Below, piece by piece: positions 52,439 through 62,888 of a stretch of 64,000 bases of DNA (positions are counted from its first letter, which is position 1; each line of letters opens with the position of its first letter). A model generated the notes under the pieces. It had not been told where the DNA came from. It saw nothing but the letters and a program-made list of their open reading frames with translations, and did not search any database. Source of the stretch: Nioella sp. MMSF_3534 (GTDB lineage Bacteria; Pseudomonadota; Alphaproteobacteria; Rhodobacterales; Rhodobacteraceae); assembly GCF_030732985.1 (NCBI RefSeq), contig NZ_JASHJX010000016.1:1-64000 (forward strand). The letters are read 5' to 3'. Both the position numbers and the translations under genes were made by a program.

Positions 52439-53466
52439 CACGCAAGGCGGTTCTGATCTGCCCCGGACGGGGCACCTACAACGCGGCCGAACTGGGGTAT
52501 CTGGGGCGTCACCACGGGGCGCGCTCAGACCTTGTCGCGCGCTTCGATGCAATCCGCGCCGAGACGGGACGGGAAACCGTTTCCGCGCTGGACGGCGCGG
52601 AGCGGTTCAGCGTCTCGAAATACTCGCGCGGCGACGTGGCCTCTCCCCTCATCTGCGCCTGTTCTCTGGCCGACGCGGCGGCGCTGGCCGAGGATATCGA
52701 GGTCGTCGCCGTCACCGGCAATTCCATGGGCTGGTATCTGGCACTGGCCGCAGGCGGCGCGCTGACGCCGGAGGACGGCTTTCGCGTCGTCGACACCATG
52801 GGCAGCCTGATGCAGGAACACCTTATCGGCGGGCAACTGGTCTATCCGTGGATGGGGGACGACTGGCGGTCAGATGTGGCGCGCAAGGCGGCGCTGCTGG
52901 AGATCGTGGCAGGGATCAACGCCCGTGCGGAGCAGACCCTGCACCTCTCCATCGACCTCGGCGGCATGTTGGTTCTGGCGGGCGATGAGGCCGGTCTGAA
53001 GGCGTTTGAAACAGCCGTTCCCCCGGTCGGCGGCCGCTTCCCCATGCGGCTGGCCAACCACGCGGCATTCCACACCGCGTTGCAGGCCCCCGTGGCCGAA
53101 AAGGGCCGCGCCGCGCTCCCCGCCACCCTCTTCGGGCAGCCGCAAAAGCCCCTCATCGACGGGCGCGGGTCCATCTGGTGGCCGGGGGCCACGGAAACGG
53201 ACGCGCTCTGGCGCTACACCTTCGACACGCAGGTGTGTGAGACCTACGATTTCACCGCCGCCATCCGCACGGCAGCCCGCGAATTCGCCCCCGACCTCTT
53301 CATCGTGACCGGCCCCGGCGCGACGCTTGGTGGGGCCGTGGCGCAGTCGCTGGTGCTGGCCCAGTGGAAGGGCATGGATGACAAGGCGGGGTTCGAGGCC
53401 GTACAGGCCCGCGAAAGCCTCCTCGTCTCCATGGGCCGCGAGGACCAACGCGGGCAGGTCACATAA
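52435..53466 (+). CDS. FabD-like ACP acyltransferase
   Basis: A 343-residue acyltransferase-fold protein. The nucleophile lies in VTGNSMGWYLALA (GxSxG variant, near residue 94), and a histidine in NHAAFHT near 208 can complete the active site. It resembles malonyl-CoA:ACP transacylases but is longer and has a divergent N-terminus (ICPGRGTYN). It overlaps the E1 gene (ATGA), so the two act together. An acyl transfer from a branched-chain acyl-CoA or acyl-lipoyl intermediate is a guess. Confidence 0.7.
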   Translation: MTRKAVLICPGRGTYNAAELGYLGRHHGARSDLVARFDAIRAETGRETVSALDGAERFSVSKYSRGDVASPLICACSLADAAALAEDIEVVAVTGNSMGWYLALAAGGALTPEDGFRVVDTMGSLMQEHLIGGQLVYPWMGDDWRSDVARKAALLEIVAGINARAEQTLHLSIDLGGMLVLAGDEAGLKAFETAVPPVGGRFPMRLANHAAFHTALQAPVAEKGRAALPATLFGQPQKPLIDGRGSIWWPGATETDALWRYTFDTQVCETYDFTAAIRTAAREFAPDLFIVTGPGATLGGAVAQSLVLAQWKGMDDKAGFEAVQARESLLVSMGREDQRGQVT

Positions 53467-53499
53467 GGAAAGAGGCCTGGCACCCGGCCCCACCACAGA

Positions 53500-54285
53500 T
53501 CACGCCGCGTAGATCACCGGGAAGCGTCCGCCCCGGAAGGGATCGCCCTTCGCAAGGCTCGCGTCATGCAGCCATTCCGTGACCTCGTCGCGCGGGTCAT
53601 AGGTGGCGCCCTCCACCGCGAAACGGATGGCATACCCCCGCCGCCGATGGGTCGAGGTGCGGTTGCCCATGGCCGAATGCACGCTCATCCCGTCAAAGGC
53701 CAGCGCATCGCCCGGCGCCATCTGCGGGAAGTGGAAGATATCGTAGCTCGCCCGCTCCGCCTCGAAATCCGGCATGTCGATATAGTCGGGGTTCCCAACC
53801 TCCAGGTAATGCGAAAACGCGCCAAGCTGATCGGTCTTGAAGGGCCGGTACTTGGCCCCCCAGGCGTGCGACCCGCGCACAAACTCCAGCGCGCCATTAT
53901 CCGCGTCCACATCATCGAGCGCGATCCACATGGTCATGATCGGGCCCTGAACAGGCCAGTAAGGCTGATCCGTGTGCCAGCCTGTCTGGGTCTTCGTTCC
54001 CGGCTCCTTCACGAAAATCTGGTCGTAGATCAGCGACGTCCACGGGCTGCCCGCCACCTCGGCCACACGCTTGCCGATATCCGAGTGCAGGCAGTAATCC
54101 TGAAACGTGCCGGGCCGCTCGCGCATGTTCTTGTAGGCGAAATAGCGCTCGCCCTTCTGCACTTCGAGGTCAATCGCCGCGCGCAGTTTCTCGATCCACT
54201 CGGGCGAAACCGCGTTGCGCAGCAGCACGACACCGTCGCGCCTGTAGTCCTCCTGCACCTTGGGCAGGTCTGGGGTAAGGGTCAT
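53500..54285 (-). CDS. Phytanoyl-CoA dioxygenase (PhyH) family protein
   Basis: A 261-residue Fe(II)/2-oxoglutarate oxygenase with the HxD of TGWHTDQPYW (His104, Asp106), the distal His203 in SVHSAMGN and the 2-oxoglutarate-binding Arg221 in the AIRFAVE region. The family hydroxylates acyl-CoAs, ectoine and other small molecules. The ATG at 54285 has GGAG upstream; a longer frame is unlikely. It is convergent with the FabD-like gene 33 bases away. The substrate is not known. Confidence 0.85.
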   Translation of the reverse strand: MTLTPDLPKVQEDYRRDGVVLLRNAVSPEWIEKLRAAIDLEVQKGERYFAYKNMRERPGTFQDYCLHSDIGKRVAEVAGSPWTSLIYDQIFVKEPGTKTQTGWHTDQPYWPVQGPIMTMWIALDDVDADNGALEFVRGSHAWGAKYRPFKTDQLGAFSHYLEVGNPDYIDMPDFEAERASYDIFHFPQMAPGDALAFDGMSVHSAMGNRTSTHRRRGYAIRFAVEGATYDPRDEVTEWLHDASLAKGDPFRGGRFPVIYAA

Positions 54286-54663
54286 CTGGAAAGCTCCGAT
54301 CATCCGGGCTGCCATCGCGGCAGCCATGTCATCTGGGGCGAGGCCCCGGTTTTTGGCGGATCATCAGAGAGCGGGGGAGGAGCGGATATTGATGATGAAA
54401 CAGGGCCAGCAGGACCGCGCCGACCACTTCCCGGTCAGCCTGTCGCGGAACTGTCGGACCCTCTCCAGCATCGCTTTTACCTTTCACTGCCCCTCACGCT
54501 GACAGGCTTTGCGCGACCTGCCAAGGGGAAATGGTTGTTCGGGGGGGCTTGGGGATGATTGTTGTGGGCTTGAGGTGGGCTCTGAAGTGCGAAGTGACCC
54601 TTTTTACTGAAGCCCATAACGACCACTTTTCACAACAGATTTGATGCCGTATATGCACTATTC
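54286..54663. other. 378-bp intergenic stretch with hairpins and a change of base composition
   Basis: No convincing gene is seen. Two hairpins occur: GCTGCC-ATCGC-GGCAGC (54309-54325) and CTGGGGC-GAG-GCCCCGG followed by TTTTT (54333-54354). The second has the form of a plus-strand terminator but follows no obvious plus-strand gene. From about 54590 the sequence becomes AT-rich as the HNH gene is approached. Confidence 0.5.
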
Positions 54664-55320
54664 ATGGCAAACCGAGATGATTTTAGAGCGTCCACAATAA
54701 GAAAAATTGCGCAGCGCGCGGGTTACCGTTGTTCAAATCCGACTTGTTTGCGCCCGACCATTGGACCGGATGGAGCTGATGATAGCGCCAGCATCGGAGT
54801 TGCCGCGCACATTAGTGCCGCTGCGGAGGGCGGACCAAGGTATGATCCCACATTGGCTCCTGAGGAAAGAGCCGATGCTGAAAATGGAATTTGGCTATGT
54901 CAGACATGTAGCCGATTGGTGGACGTAGATGTCACCAGTCATTCTATTGAAGTGCTTAGGGAATGGAAAACACAAGCTGAGACGCGCGCGTTTCTTGGCA
55001 TTCGTGGACTCTCAATTGAAGTGCCTGATAGAAGATTTCATAAGCTCGAAGGTATGATGCCAAGGCTTATAGCGGAGATGCGGGACGACATTGCACAGCA
55101 CCCATTTGTCAGAGAGTTCATTGTCATGTCTAAGAAGTGGTCCTACAATGGTGACCCCGAGAATTTGATTTTCTCATACTTTTTTGAAGATCATGATAAC
55201 TTGAAGCCGATGCTGAAAGTGATGCGAAATCATGGCGCGATCATTGAGACTACGTACAACAATGTTGATCGCTTTGAGTTTACCGAGGAATTTGCTGAAT
55301 ACCTTCAGTTGCCTGTATAG
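54664..55320 (+). CDS. HNH-nuclease-like protein in an AT-richer segment
   Basis: A 218-residue protein. The N-terminal half looks like an HNH/zinc-finger nuclease: Cys23-x4-Cys28 (CSNPTC), His49 in AAHISAA, Asn74 and Cys79-x2-Cys82 (WLCQTC), with GGPRYDP and ENGIWLC characteristic of a family common in defence islands. The C-terminal half (about 120 onwards) is not recognised. The gene is clearly AT-richer than its neighbours. No partner gene, recombinase or IS is seen next to it. Defence is one possibility; an orphan fragment of an island is another. Confidence 0.75.
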   Translation: MANRDDFRASTIRKIAQRAGYRCSNPTCLRPTIGPDGADDSASIGVAAHISAAAEGGPRYDPTLAPEERADAENGIWLCQTCSRLVDVDVTSHSIEVLREWKTQAETRAFLGIRGLSIEVPDRRFHKLEGMMPRLIAEMRDDIAQHPFVREFIVMSKKWSYNGDPENLIFSYFFEDHDNLKPMLKVMRNHGAIIETTYNNVDRFEFTEEFAEYLQLPV

Positions 55321-55337
55321 ATATTTCGCTCGCTTTT

Positions 55338-55356
55338 GAAAATCTACCTGATTTTC
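55338..55356 (+). terminator. Small hairpin after the HNH gene
   Basis: GAAAATC-TACCT-GATTTTC is a perfect 7-bp stem 18 bases after the HNH stop codon. It is AT-rich and lacks a long T-run, so termination is only a possibility. Confidence 0.35.
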
Positions 55357-55487
55357 ATGCGCGATGCTTTGCGCTTCCTAGTAGTTGATTATTTCTAAGC
55401 CACAAAAGGTCAGCAAGATTGAATCAAGGCAGCCATCGGGCTCCGGCCAAAACATCCTTCCCCTACACCCCGACCTGCCAAGCGGCT

Positions 55488-55509
55488 GGCCCCTCGCTAT
55501 CGAGGGGCC
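55488..55509. terminator. GC-rich hairpin at the end of the hut operon
   Basis: GGCCCCTCG-CTAT-CGAGGGGCC is a perfect 9-bp stem with a 4-base loop just beyond the hutU stop (8 bases away on the minus strand). There is no T-run after it, so it may act through pausing or with Rho. The 197-bp gap 55321-55517 otherwise shows nothing. Confidence 0.5.
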
Positions 55510-55517
55510 GTGTCCCG

Positions 55518-57182
55518 TCACAAAATCCCCGGCAGATCCAACCCATGCTCCCGTGCGCAGTCGAGGGCGATGTCGTAGCCCGCATCGGCGTGGCGCATCA
55601 CCCCCGTGGCCGGGTCGTTCCACAGGACGCGTTCCAGCCGCCGGTCGGCGTCCTCGGACCCGTCGCAGCAGATCACCATGCCCGAATGCTGGCTGAACCC
55701 CATGCCGACGCCGCCGCCGTGGTGCAGGCTGACCCAGGTGGCCCCTGAGGCCGTGTTCAGCAGCGCGTTCAGGAGCGGCCAGTCGGATACGGCATCCGAG
55801 CCGTCCTTCATCGCCTCGGTTTCCCGGTTGGGCGAGGCGACCGATCCGCTGTCCAGATGGTCCCGCCCGATCACCACGGGCGCTTTCAGCTCTCCGTTCC
55901 GCACCATCTCGTTGAAGGCGAGCCCCAGCTTGTGGCGCACGCCAAGCCCGACCCAACAGATCCGCGCGGGCAGGCCCTGGAAGGCGATCCGCTCTTTCGC
56001 CATGTCGAGCCAGTTGTGCAGGTGCGGGTCGTCGACCAGTTCCTTCACCTTGGCGTCGGTCTTGTAGATATCCTCCGGGTCGCCAGACAGGGCACACCAG
56101 CGGAACGGCCCGATCCCCCGGCAGAACAAGGGCCGGATATAGGCGGGCACGAAACCGGGGAAGGCGAAGGCGTTTTCCAGCCCCTCCTCCAGCGCGACCT
56201 GCCGGATGTTGTTGCCGTAATCGAGCGTCGGGACGCCCGCATTCCAGAAATCGACCATCGCCGCCACATGCACCTTCATGCTGGCCCGCGCCGCGCGTTC
56301 CACCGCTTTGGGGTCGCTGTCCTGCTTGTCGCGCCATTCGGCTACGGTCCAGCCCTGCGGCAGGTAGCCGTGGATAGGATCGTGGGCGCTGGTCTGGTCG
56401 GTCACGATATCGGGATGGACCCCGCGCTTGACCAGTTCCGGGAAGGCATCGGCGGCATTGCCGATCAGCCCCACGGATTTCGCCTCGCCCGCCCTGGTCC
56501 AGCTCTCGATCATGGCGAGCGCATCGTCCAGCGAATGAGTGATCTCGTCCACATAGCGGGTGCGCTTGCGGAACTCGGCGCGGGTCTCGTCGCATTCCAC
56601 GGCCAGACAGCAGGCCCCTGCCATGACGGCGGCCAAGGGCTGTGCGCCGCCCATGCCGCCAAGCCCGCCGGTCAGGATCCAGCGGCCTTTCAGGTCGCCG
56701 CCATAGTGCTGGCGGCCCGCTTCCATGAAGGTCTCGTACGTGCCCTGAACGATGCCCTGCGAGCCGATATAGATCCACGATCCGGCGGTCATCTGGCCGT
56801 ACATGGCGAGCCCGCGCTTATCGAGCTCGTTGAAATGGTCCCATGTCGCCCAATGCGGCACGAGGTTCGAATTCGCGATCAGAACCCGCGGCGCGTCCTT
56901 GTGGGTGCGGAAAACGCCAACGGGCTTGCCCGACTGCACCAGCAGGGTCTGGTCGTCTTCCAGATCCTTCAGGCTGGCAACGATCGTGTCGAAATCGTTC
57001 CATGTGCGCGCCGCGCGCCCGATGCCGCCGTAAACCACCAGCTCATGCGGGTTTTCGGCCACGTCGGGGTGCAGGTTGTTCATCAGCATCCGCATCGGTG
57101 CCTCAGTGAGCCAGCTTTTCGCGGTGATATCGGTGCCCGTGGCGGGGAAGACATCGCGGATATTATGGCGGGGATCGGTCAT
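55518..57182 (-). CDS. hutU: Urocanate hydratase
   Basis: A 554-residue urocanase. NAD-binding [19 protein letters not shown] is near residue 136, followed by [13 protein letters not shown]. It converts urocanate to imidazolone propionate, using NAD as electrophile. It is the fourth gene of the leftward hut operon, 3 bases after hutG. Length is that of the family. Confidence 0.97.
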   Translation of the reverse strand: MTDPRHNIRDVFPATGTDITAKSWLTEAPMRMLMNNLHPDVAENPHELVVYGGIGRAARTWNDFDTIVASLKDLEDDQTLLVQSGKPVGVFRTHKDAPRVLIANSNLVPHWATWDHFNELDKRGLAMYGQMTAGSWIYIGSQGIVQGTYETFMEAGRQHYGGDLKGRWILTGGLGGMGGAQPLAAVMAGACCLAVECDETRAEFRKRTRYVDEITHSLDDALAMIESWTRAGEAKSVGLIGNAADAFPELVKRGVHPDIVTDQTSAHDPIHGYLPQGWTVAEWRDKQDSDPKAVERAARASMKVHVAAMVDFWNAGVPTLDYGNNIRQVALEEGLENAFAFPGFVPAYIRPLFCRGIGPFRWCALSGDPEDIYKTDAKVKELVDDPHLHNWLDMAKERIAFQGLPARICWVGLGVRHKLGLAFNEMVRNGELKAPVVIGRDHLDSGSVASPNRETEAMKDGSDAVSDWPLLNALLNTASGATWVSLHHGGGVGMGFSQHSGMVICCDGSEDADRRLERVLWNDPATGVMRHADAGYDIALDCAREHGLDLPGIL

Positions 57183-57185
57183 GGG

Positions 57186-57980
57186 TCAGCCCTTCAGCTT
57201 GGGGGCCAGATCGGCCAGAGTTGTCAGGATTTGGCCCAGATGCGGGCGCAGGCGGTCGGCCTTCTCGGGCGCATAGGCCCAACCGGCGGTCTCGTCGGTC
57301 AGATGGGTGGATTGCGCCAGTTCCATCTGGACGGCGTGGAAGCCTTCGGCGGGGCGGCCATAGTGGCGCGTGGTCCAGCCGCCCTTGAAGCGGCCGTTCA
57401 GGACATGGGTGTAGCCGGTCGCGCCTTCACAGATGCCCAGAACCGCGGCCTCGATCTCGGGCGCGCAGGTGGTGCCCAGATTGGTGCCGATGTTGAAATC
57501 CGGCAGCAAGCCGTCGAAAAGATGCGGGATCACCGACCGGATCGAGTGGCAGTCATAGAGGATCGCGACGCCATGCACGGCGCGCACCCGCTCCATCTCC
57601 GCCTGCAAGGCGGCGTGGTAGGGGGAGTGGAAGGCGGCCCTTCGGGCCGCAACCTCGGCGTCGCGCGGCGGATCGGCCCAGATCGGCGCGCCGTCGAAAT
57701 CCGTGAGCGGCACCAACCCAGTAGTGTTCTGCCCCGGATATAGGCTCGCGCCGGAGGGATCGCGGTTCGCATCCACCACGTAGCGGTGGAATGTGGCGCG
57801 CACGGTGGTGACACCGGGCAAAAGCCCGTCATAGAGCCGTTCGATATGCCAATCGGTATCCGACAACTCCCGCCCCCGCGCGTTCAGGCGCGCATGAATG
57901 TCGTCAGGCACGAAGGTGCCGGTATGGGGCAGGCCCAGAATAACGGGGCCATCGCCCTGTTGAACCTCAACCGGGGTCAC
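57186..57980 (-). CDS. hutG: N-formylglutamate deformylase
   Basis: A 264-residue N-formylglutamate amidohydrolase (FGase family): [14 protein letters not shown] near residue 15, VDANRDPSG near 70 and [10 protein letters not shown] near 131. It hydrolyses N-formylglutamate to glutamate and formate. The start is GTG at 57980, overlapping the hutH stop (GTGA). Longer upstream starts run inside hutH and are unlikely. Together with HutF it defines the five-step route. Confidence 0.93.
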   Translation of the reverse strand: MTPVEVQQGDGPVILGLPHTGTFVPDDIHARLNARGRELSDTDWHIERLYDGLLPGVTTVRATFHRYVVDANRDPSGASLYPGQNTTGLVPLTDFDGAPIWADPPRDAEVAARRAAFHSPYHAALQAEMERVRAVHGVAILYDCHSIRSVIPHLFDGLLPDFNIGTNLGTTCAPEIEAAVLGICEGATGYTHVLNGRFKGGWTTRHYGRPAEGFHAVQMELAQSTHLTDETAGWAYAPEKADRLRPHLGQILTTLADLAPKLKG

Positions 57981-59503
57981 GACGCGCCCTCCAGTTCCGG
58001 CAGGTCCAGCCCGTCGCACAGCGCGCCAGAGGCGACCAGATCGCCCGCTGCTTCCAGGTCCGGTGCCAGGTAGCGGTCCTCCTTGATCGTGGGCACCCGC
58101 GCGCGCAGCCGCGCCAGGACGCCTTGCAGGGCTTTGCTCGTCTGCAAGGGCGCGCGGAATTCCACGCCTTGGGCCGCGCACATCGCTTCGACGCCCAGAA
58201 TCCGCGACAGGTTCGCGTTCATCCGCTGAAGCCTGCGCGCGCCATGGGCGGCCATGCTGACATGGTCCTCCTGATTGGCGCTTGTCGGGGTGGAGTCCGT
58301 CGAACACGGATTGGCCAGATGCTTGTTTTCGCTCATCAAGGCCGCCGTCGTGACCTCGGCGATCATGAGGCCGGAGTTCAGCCCCGGCGCGGGCGTCAGG
58401 AAGGGCGGCAGGTCGAAGGACAGCGTCGGATCGACCATCAGCGCCACGCGGCGCTGCGCGATGGCCCCGATTTCAGAGAGCGCAATGGCGATCATGTCGG
58501 CGGCGAACCCCACAGGCTCCGCATGGAAATTTCCGCCCGAGACGATGCGCCCCTCGCCAAGCAGCACCAGCGGGTTGTCCGTCACCGCATTGGCCTCGAT
58601 CCGCAGCGTGCCAGCGGCCATGCGCAGCATGTCGAGCGCCGCCCCCGTCACCTGCGGCTGGCAGCGGATGCAGTAGGGATCCTGCACGCGGCTGTCGCCT
58701 TCACGGTGGCTTTCGCGGATTTCCGAGCCCTCCATCAGCGCCCGCATCGCCCCGGCCACCTCGATCTGGCCGGGCTGACCGCGCAGGCTGTGAATCTCGG
58801 GCAAAAGGGGCGCGGTGGAGCCCATGATCGCATCGGTGGAGAGCGACGAGACCGTGATTGCCGCGCGCAGGTTGGCCCAGGCCGTGAAGAGCCCGACCAA
58901 AGCGCAAGCGGTGGAAAACTGGGTGCCGTTGATCAGCGCGAGCCCCTCTTTCGGGCCGAACGTGACCGGTTCCAGCCCCGCGCGGGCCAGCGCCTCGCCC
59001 CCCGGCAGGGTCTGGCCGTCGAAGACCGCCTCGCCCTCGCCCATCATCGCCAGCGCCATATGGGCCAGCGGCGCAAGGTCGCCCGAAGCCCCGACCGAGC
59101 CCTGTTCGGGGATGACCGGGGTGACGCCCTTGGCAAGCATCCCCTCGATGAGCCGCACCGTGGCAGGCGCCACGCCCGACGCGCCGCGGCCCAAGGATAG
59201 CAGCTTCAGCGCCATCATCAGCCGCGCGGTATCCTCCTCCAGCGGTTTGCCGACGCCACAGGCATGGCTGCGGATGAGGTTTCTTTGCAGCGCCGCCGTG
59301 TCCTTGGCCGCGATCTTGATCGAGGCAAGCTTGCCGAAGCCGGTATTGATCCCGTAAACCGGGTCTTCTCCGGCGGCAGCCTTCTGCACCTCGGTATGGG
59401 CGGCCTCGATGCCCGGATAGGCATCCGGATCGAGCGCCGGTATCGCCCCGCGCCACACCGCCTCCAGCTGTCTCAGCGTCGCCGCGCCCGGGGTCAGGAT
59501 CAT
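57977..59503 (-). CDS. hutH: Histidine ammonia-lyase
   Basis: A 508-residue ammonia-lyase. The Ala139-Ser140-Gly141 triad in [14 protein letters not shown] cyclises to the MIO cofactor. It removes ammonia from L-histidine to give urocanate. NTGFGKLA and the QPQVTGA region are conserved. The ATG at 59503 overlaps the hutI stop (ATGA). The longer open frame is not used. Confidence 0.97.
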   Translation of the reverse strand: MILTPGAATLRQLEAVWRGAIPALDPDAYPGIEAAHTEVQKAAAGEDPVYGINTGFGKLASIKIAAKDTAALQRNLIRSHACGVGKPLEEDTARLMMALKLLSLGRGASGVAPATVRLIEGMLAKGVTPVIPEQGSVGASGDLAPLAHMALAMMGEGEAVFDGQTLPGGEALARAGLEPVTFGPKEGLALINGTQFSTACALVGLFTAWANLRAAITVSSLSTDAIMGSTAPLLPEIHSLRGQPGQIEVAGAMRALMEGSEIRESHREGDSRVQDPYCIRCQPQVTGAALDMLRMAAGTLRIEANAVTDNPLVLLGEGRIVSGGNFHAEPVGFAADMIAIALSEIGAIAQRRVALMVDPTLSFDLPPFLTPAPGLNSGLMIAEVTTAALMSENKHLANPCSTDSTPTSANQEDHVSMAAHGARRLQRMNANLSRILGVEAMCAAQGVEFRAPLQTSKALQGVLARLRARVPTIKEDRYLAPDLEAAGDLVASGALCDGLDLPELEGAS

Positions 59504-60681
59504 GCCACGACCTCCCCGCCGGTCCAGCGTTCGTGAAGCGGATTGAACCCGAAGCGATAGGCCAGTTCTGCCGGTTGCCTGACGTCCCAGACCGCCAGAT
59601 CCGCGCGCTTGCCCGCCGCGATCTGCCCGCAATCAGAAAGCCCAAGCGCCTTTGCCGCGTTCACCGTTACGCCCCGCAGCGCCTCTTCCGGGGTCAGGCG
59701 GAACAGGGTACAGCCCATATTCACCGCCAGCAGCAGCGAGAACATCGGCGACGATCCGGGGTTCGCGTCGGTCGCCAGCGCCATCGGCACACCATGGGCG
59801 CGGAAAGCATCGACTGGAGGCATCTGCGTTTCGTGCAGCGTGTAGAAGGCCCCGGGCAGAAGGACGGCGACGGTGCCCGCCTCGGCCATCGCCCGCGCGT
59901 CGGCCTCGGTCGCGTATTCCACGTGATCCGACGACAGCCCGCCATAGCGCGCAACCAATTGCGTGCCACCCAGATGGGAGAGCTGTTCCGCATGAAGCTT
60001 CACTGGCAGACCAAGCGCCTTGGCCACCTCGAACACCCGTTCGATCTGCGCGGGCGTGAAGGCGATCCCTTCGCAGAAGCCATCGACCGCATCGACCAGC
60101 CCCTCCGCATGGGCCTGATGCAGCGCGGGGATGCAGACCTCGTCGATAAAGGCGTCCGGCTCGGCCCCCGGCGGCACCGCGTGGGCGGCGAGGAAGCTTG
60201 TCACGATTTTAACCGGGCGGTGCAGTTCCAACGCCCGCGCCGCGCGCAGCATGTTGAGTTCAGCCTCGATGGTCAGGCCGTAGCCCGATTTCACTTCGAC
60301 GACGCTTACACCCTCTTTCAAAAGCGCATCCAGACGCGGCAGGGCCAGCGCGACCAGTTCCTCAACACTCGCCGCGCGGGTGGCCGTCACGGTCGACAGG
60401 ATGCCGCCACCTTCACGCGCGATCTGCTCATAGCTCGCCCCCTGCAGGCGCAGTTCAAACTCCCGCGCGCGGTCGCCTGCGTGAACCAGATGGGTGTGGC
60501 AGTCGATCAGCGCCGGCGTGATCAGCCGGCCGCCCATGTCGCGCGTCTCGGCCTGCGGCGCGTCCGACCGAGACCCGACCCAGGCCACCCGGTCGCCCTC
60601 CAGCAGCACCGCCCCGTCGGGGATCAGCCCGTAGGGCGCGCCCTCGCCCATCGTGGCCACCGTCGCGTTCACCAGAAGCAT
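59500..60681 (-). CDS. hutI: Imidazolonepropionase
   Basis: A 393-residue amidohydrolase. [18 protein letters not shown] (near residue 72) has the HxH metal site, [13 protein letters not shown] is near 235 and [11 protein letters not shown] near 300. It opens the imidazolone ring to N-formimino-L-glutamate. The ATG at 60681 starts the conserved region. It is first in the operon, and hutF is divergent 79 bases away. Confidence 0.95.
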   Translation of the reverse strand: MLLVNATVATMGEGAPYGLIPDGAVLLEGDRVAWVGSRSDAPQAETRDMGGRLITPALIDCHTHLVHAGDRAREFELRLQGASYEQIAREGGGILSTVTATRAASVEELVALALPRLDALLKEGVSVVEVKSGYGLTIEAELNMLRAARALELHRPVKIVTSFLAAHAVPPGAEPDAFIDEVCIPALHQAHAEGLVDAVDGFCEGIAFTPAQIERVFEVAKALGLPVKLHAEQLSHLGGTQLVARYGGLSSDHVEYATEADARAMAEAGTVAVLLPGAFYTLHETQMPPVDAFRAHGVPMALATDANPGSSPMFSLLLAVNMGCTLFRLTPEEALRGVTVNAAKALGLSDCGQIAAGKRADLAVWDVRQPAELAYRFGFNPLHERWTGGEVVA

Positions 60682-60722
60682 GATCGACTCATTTCGCTTG
60701 ATTAATCCCTGCCAGACAGCAT

Positions 60723-60736
60723 TATGTATGCACATA
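60723..60736. promoter_or_regulatory. HutC-like operator between hutI and hutF
   Basis: TATGTATGCACATA contains the perfect dyad ATGT-ATGC-ACAT-like core and resembles the TGTA-N-TACA-type HutC sites. It lies between the divergent hutI and hutF starts. HutC (GntR) is encoded at 62119 and would bind here, with urocanate as inducer. Confidence 0.6.
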
Positions 60737-60760
60737 TTCGAGTCAAGCAGGGATTTGACC

Positions 60761-62122
60761 ATGGAACATGTCTGGGCCGAAACCGCGCTGACCCCCGATG
60801 GCTGGCAGCAGAACGTGCTGGTCACGCTGGACGCGGGCCGCATCGCCAGCGTCACGCCCGATGCCGCGCCGCAGGGCACGCGGGTGGGGTGCCTTCTGCC
60901 CGCCCCGGCCAATGCCCATTCCCACGCCTTCCAGCGCGCCATGGCCGGGCTGACCGAGCGCCGCGGCCCCGACCCGCGCGATACGTTCTGGACCTGGCGG
61001 CAGCTGATGTTCCGTTTCCTGGACCAGATCACACCCGAGCAGGTGCAGGCCATCGCCGCCTTCGTGCAAATGGAGATGCTGGAGGCGGGCTATGCCACCA
61101 ACGTGGAATTCCACTACCTGCATCACCAGCCCGGCGGCGTCCCCTATGCGCGGCTCTCGGAACTCAGCGACCGGATCGCGGCGGCGGCGGATCTCTCGGG
61201 CATCGGGCTCACGCTGCTGCCAGTCTTCTACCAGACCGGCGGGCTGGACGGGCGAGGGCTGACCTCGGGCCAGCAACGGTTCGGCAACGACGCGGAGCGC
61301 TTTGCCCGGTTGGCCGAGGAGGCCAGAGCGCGCATCGCGACTGGCCCCGCCGACCGGGGTTTCGGGATCGCGCCCCATTCGCTGCGCGCCGCTCCCCCAG
61401 AAGGCATCCGGCAGGTCACACAACTCGCCCCCGACGGGCCGATCCACATGCATCTGGCGGAACAGAAAGCCGAGGTGGAGGAGGTACTGGCCGCGACCGG
61501 CAAACGCCCCGTCGAATGGGTGCTTGATACGCTCGACCCAGACCACCGCTGGCATTTCATCCACTGCACCCAGATGGACCCGCATGAAACCGAGGGGCTG
61601 GCCCGGTCCGGCGCAACCGCCGTCCTTTGCCCGCTGACCGAAGCGAGCCTTGGGGACGGCATTTTCGACGGCATCCGCTGGATGGATGCGGGCGGGCGCA
61701 TTGCCATTGGCTCCGACAGCAATATCCGCATCAGCCTGGCCGAGGAGCTGCGCCAGCTCGACACCAGCCAGCGCCTGCGTGATCATTCCCGCGCCGCGCT
61801 GGCAACGCCCGCGTCTTCAACCGGGCGCAGGCTGTTCGACGCGATCAACACGGGTGGGGCGGCAGCTGCAGGGCGGCAAACGGGCGCGCTTGCTGCTGGC
61901 AACTGGGCCGATATGCTGGCGCTTGACATGACCCACCCGGACCTTGAGGGAATGACCGGCGACACCATCCTCGACAGCTACATCTTCGCAGGAGATGACC
62001 GTATGGTGCGCGACGTCTGGTCCGCGGGTCGCCACATGGTGCACGAGGGCCGCCATATCCACCGCGATACCATCGAAACCGCCTACCGGGTGGCGGTCAG
62101 AACCCTTCGGGCCGCGACATGA
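60761..62122 (+). CDS. hutF: Formimidoylglutamate deiminase
   Basis: A 453-residue amidohydrolase. The N-terminal [20 protein letters not shown] (near residues 47-66) is the HutF signature. [14 protein letters not shown] near 230 and [16 protein letters not shown] near 318 supply metal ligands. It turns N-formimino-glutamate into N-formylglutamate plus ammonia, for HutG. The ATG at 60761 has a GGGAT element upstream; a longer frame reaches into hutI and is unlikely. The stop overlaps hutC (ATGA). Confidence 0.94.
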   Translation: MEHVWAETALTPDGWQQNVLVTLDAGRIASVTPDAAPQGTRVGCLLPAPANAHSHAFQRAMAGLTERRGPDPRDTFWTWRQLMFRFLDQITPEQVQAIAAFVQMEMLEAGYATNVEFHYLHHQPGGVPYARLSELSDRIAAAADLSGIGLTLLPVFYQTGGLDGRGLTSGQQRFGNDAERFARLAEEARARIATGPADRGFGIAPHSLRAAPPEGIRQVTQLAPDGPIHMHLAEQKAEVEEVLAATGKRPVEWVLDTLDPDHRWHFIHCTQMDPHETEGLARSGATAVLCPLTEASLGDGIFDGIRWMDAGGRIAIGSDSNIRISLAEELRQLDTSQRLRDHSRAALATPASSTGRRLFDAINTGGAAAAGRQTGALAAGNWADMLALDMTHPDLEGMTGDTILDSYIFAGDDRMVRDVWSAGRHMVHEGRHIHRDTIETAYRVAVRTLRAAT

Positions 62123-62820
62123 GCGACACCAATACTTGGCAAGGTGTGCAGGACGAGGTGCGACGCCGCATCCGCGCCCGCCAGTGGAAACCCGGCGACC
62201 TGATCCCGAACGAGGCCGATCTGGCCACCGAATTCGGCTGTGCGAGGACCACGGTGAACCGGGCGCTTCGGGAACTGGCCGGGGCCGGTCTGGTGGAACG
62301 CCGCCGCAAATCCGGCACGCGCGTGGCGCTGCACCCGGTCGGCAAGGCGGTCATCGAGATCCCCGTCATCCGGCAGGAGATCGAAGCAGGCGGCCAGCGT
62401 TATGGTTATGCGCTACTGACCCACGGCACCGCCCGCCCGCCCGCGCGCGTGGCCTATGCGCTCGGGCTTGGCGACGCTGCCCGCACCCTGCATCTCTCCG
62501 CCATTCACCTGGCTGACGGTGCCCCCTATGTTCTGGAAGATCGCTGGATCAACCTTGCCGCCGTGCCTCAGGCGGAACACCATGATTTCAGCCGCAAAAG
62601 CGCCAATGAATGGCTGCTGGAAACGGTTCCGGTCGCACGCGGGGAACTGGCGATCTCGGCACAGCCCTGCGGCCCGGACGAGGCCCGCGCGCTGGATGTC
62701 ACCGAAGGCACGCCGCTTCTGACACTGGAACGCAGCACATGGGGCCTTGACGCGCCGGTGACATTTGTCAGGCTCTGGCACATGCCCGGTCACCGGATCG
62801 TGTCGCCTATTGCCGGTTGA
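62119..62820 (+). CDS. hutC: HutC, GntR-family histidine-utilisation repressor
   Basis: A 233-residue HutC/FarR-type GntR regulator: winged helix VQDEVRRRIRARQWKPGDLIPNEADLATEFGCARTTVNRALREL in the first 60 residues, UTRA effector domain from about residue 85 (LSAIHLADGAPYVLEDRWI). It is co-transcribed with hutF (ATGA overlap). Expected to repress hut genes until urocanate binds. Confidence 0.93.
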   Translation: MSDTNTWQGVQDEVRRRIRARQWKPGDLIPNEADLATEFGCARTTVNRALRELAGAGLVERRRKSGTRVALHPVGKAVIEIPVIRQEIEAGGQRYGYALLTHGTARPPARVAYALGLGDAARTLHLSAIHLADGAPYVLEDRWINLAAVPQAEHHDFSRKSANEWLLETVPVARGELAISAQPCGPDEARALDVTEGTPLLTLERSTWGLDAPVTFVRLWHMPGHRIVSPIAG

Positions 62821-62888
62821 GCGTCGGATTGCGGGTTTGACCTGGGCCCGCGCGCCGGACATGCTGCGCCGGGGTGGGAGGAACGCGC

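Noticed and set aside
54333-54354. Hairpin with TTTTT that looks like a plus-strand terminator
   Set aside because: No plus-strand gene ends upstream of it; listed only within the intergenic note because its function cannot be supported.
55857-57743. Long plus-strand open frame opposite hutU and hutG
   Set aside because: The hut genes on the minus strand have full-length, conserved products; the opposite frame is a GC-skew artefact.
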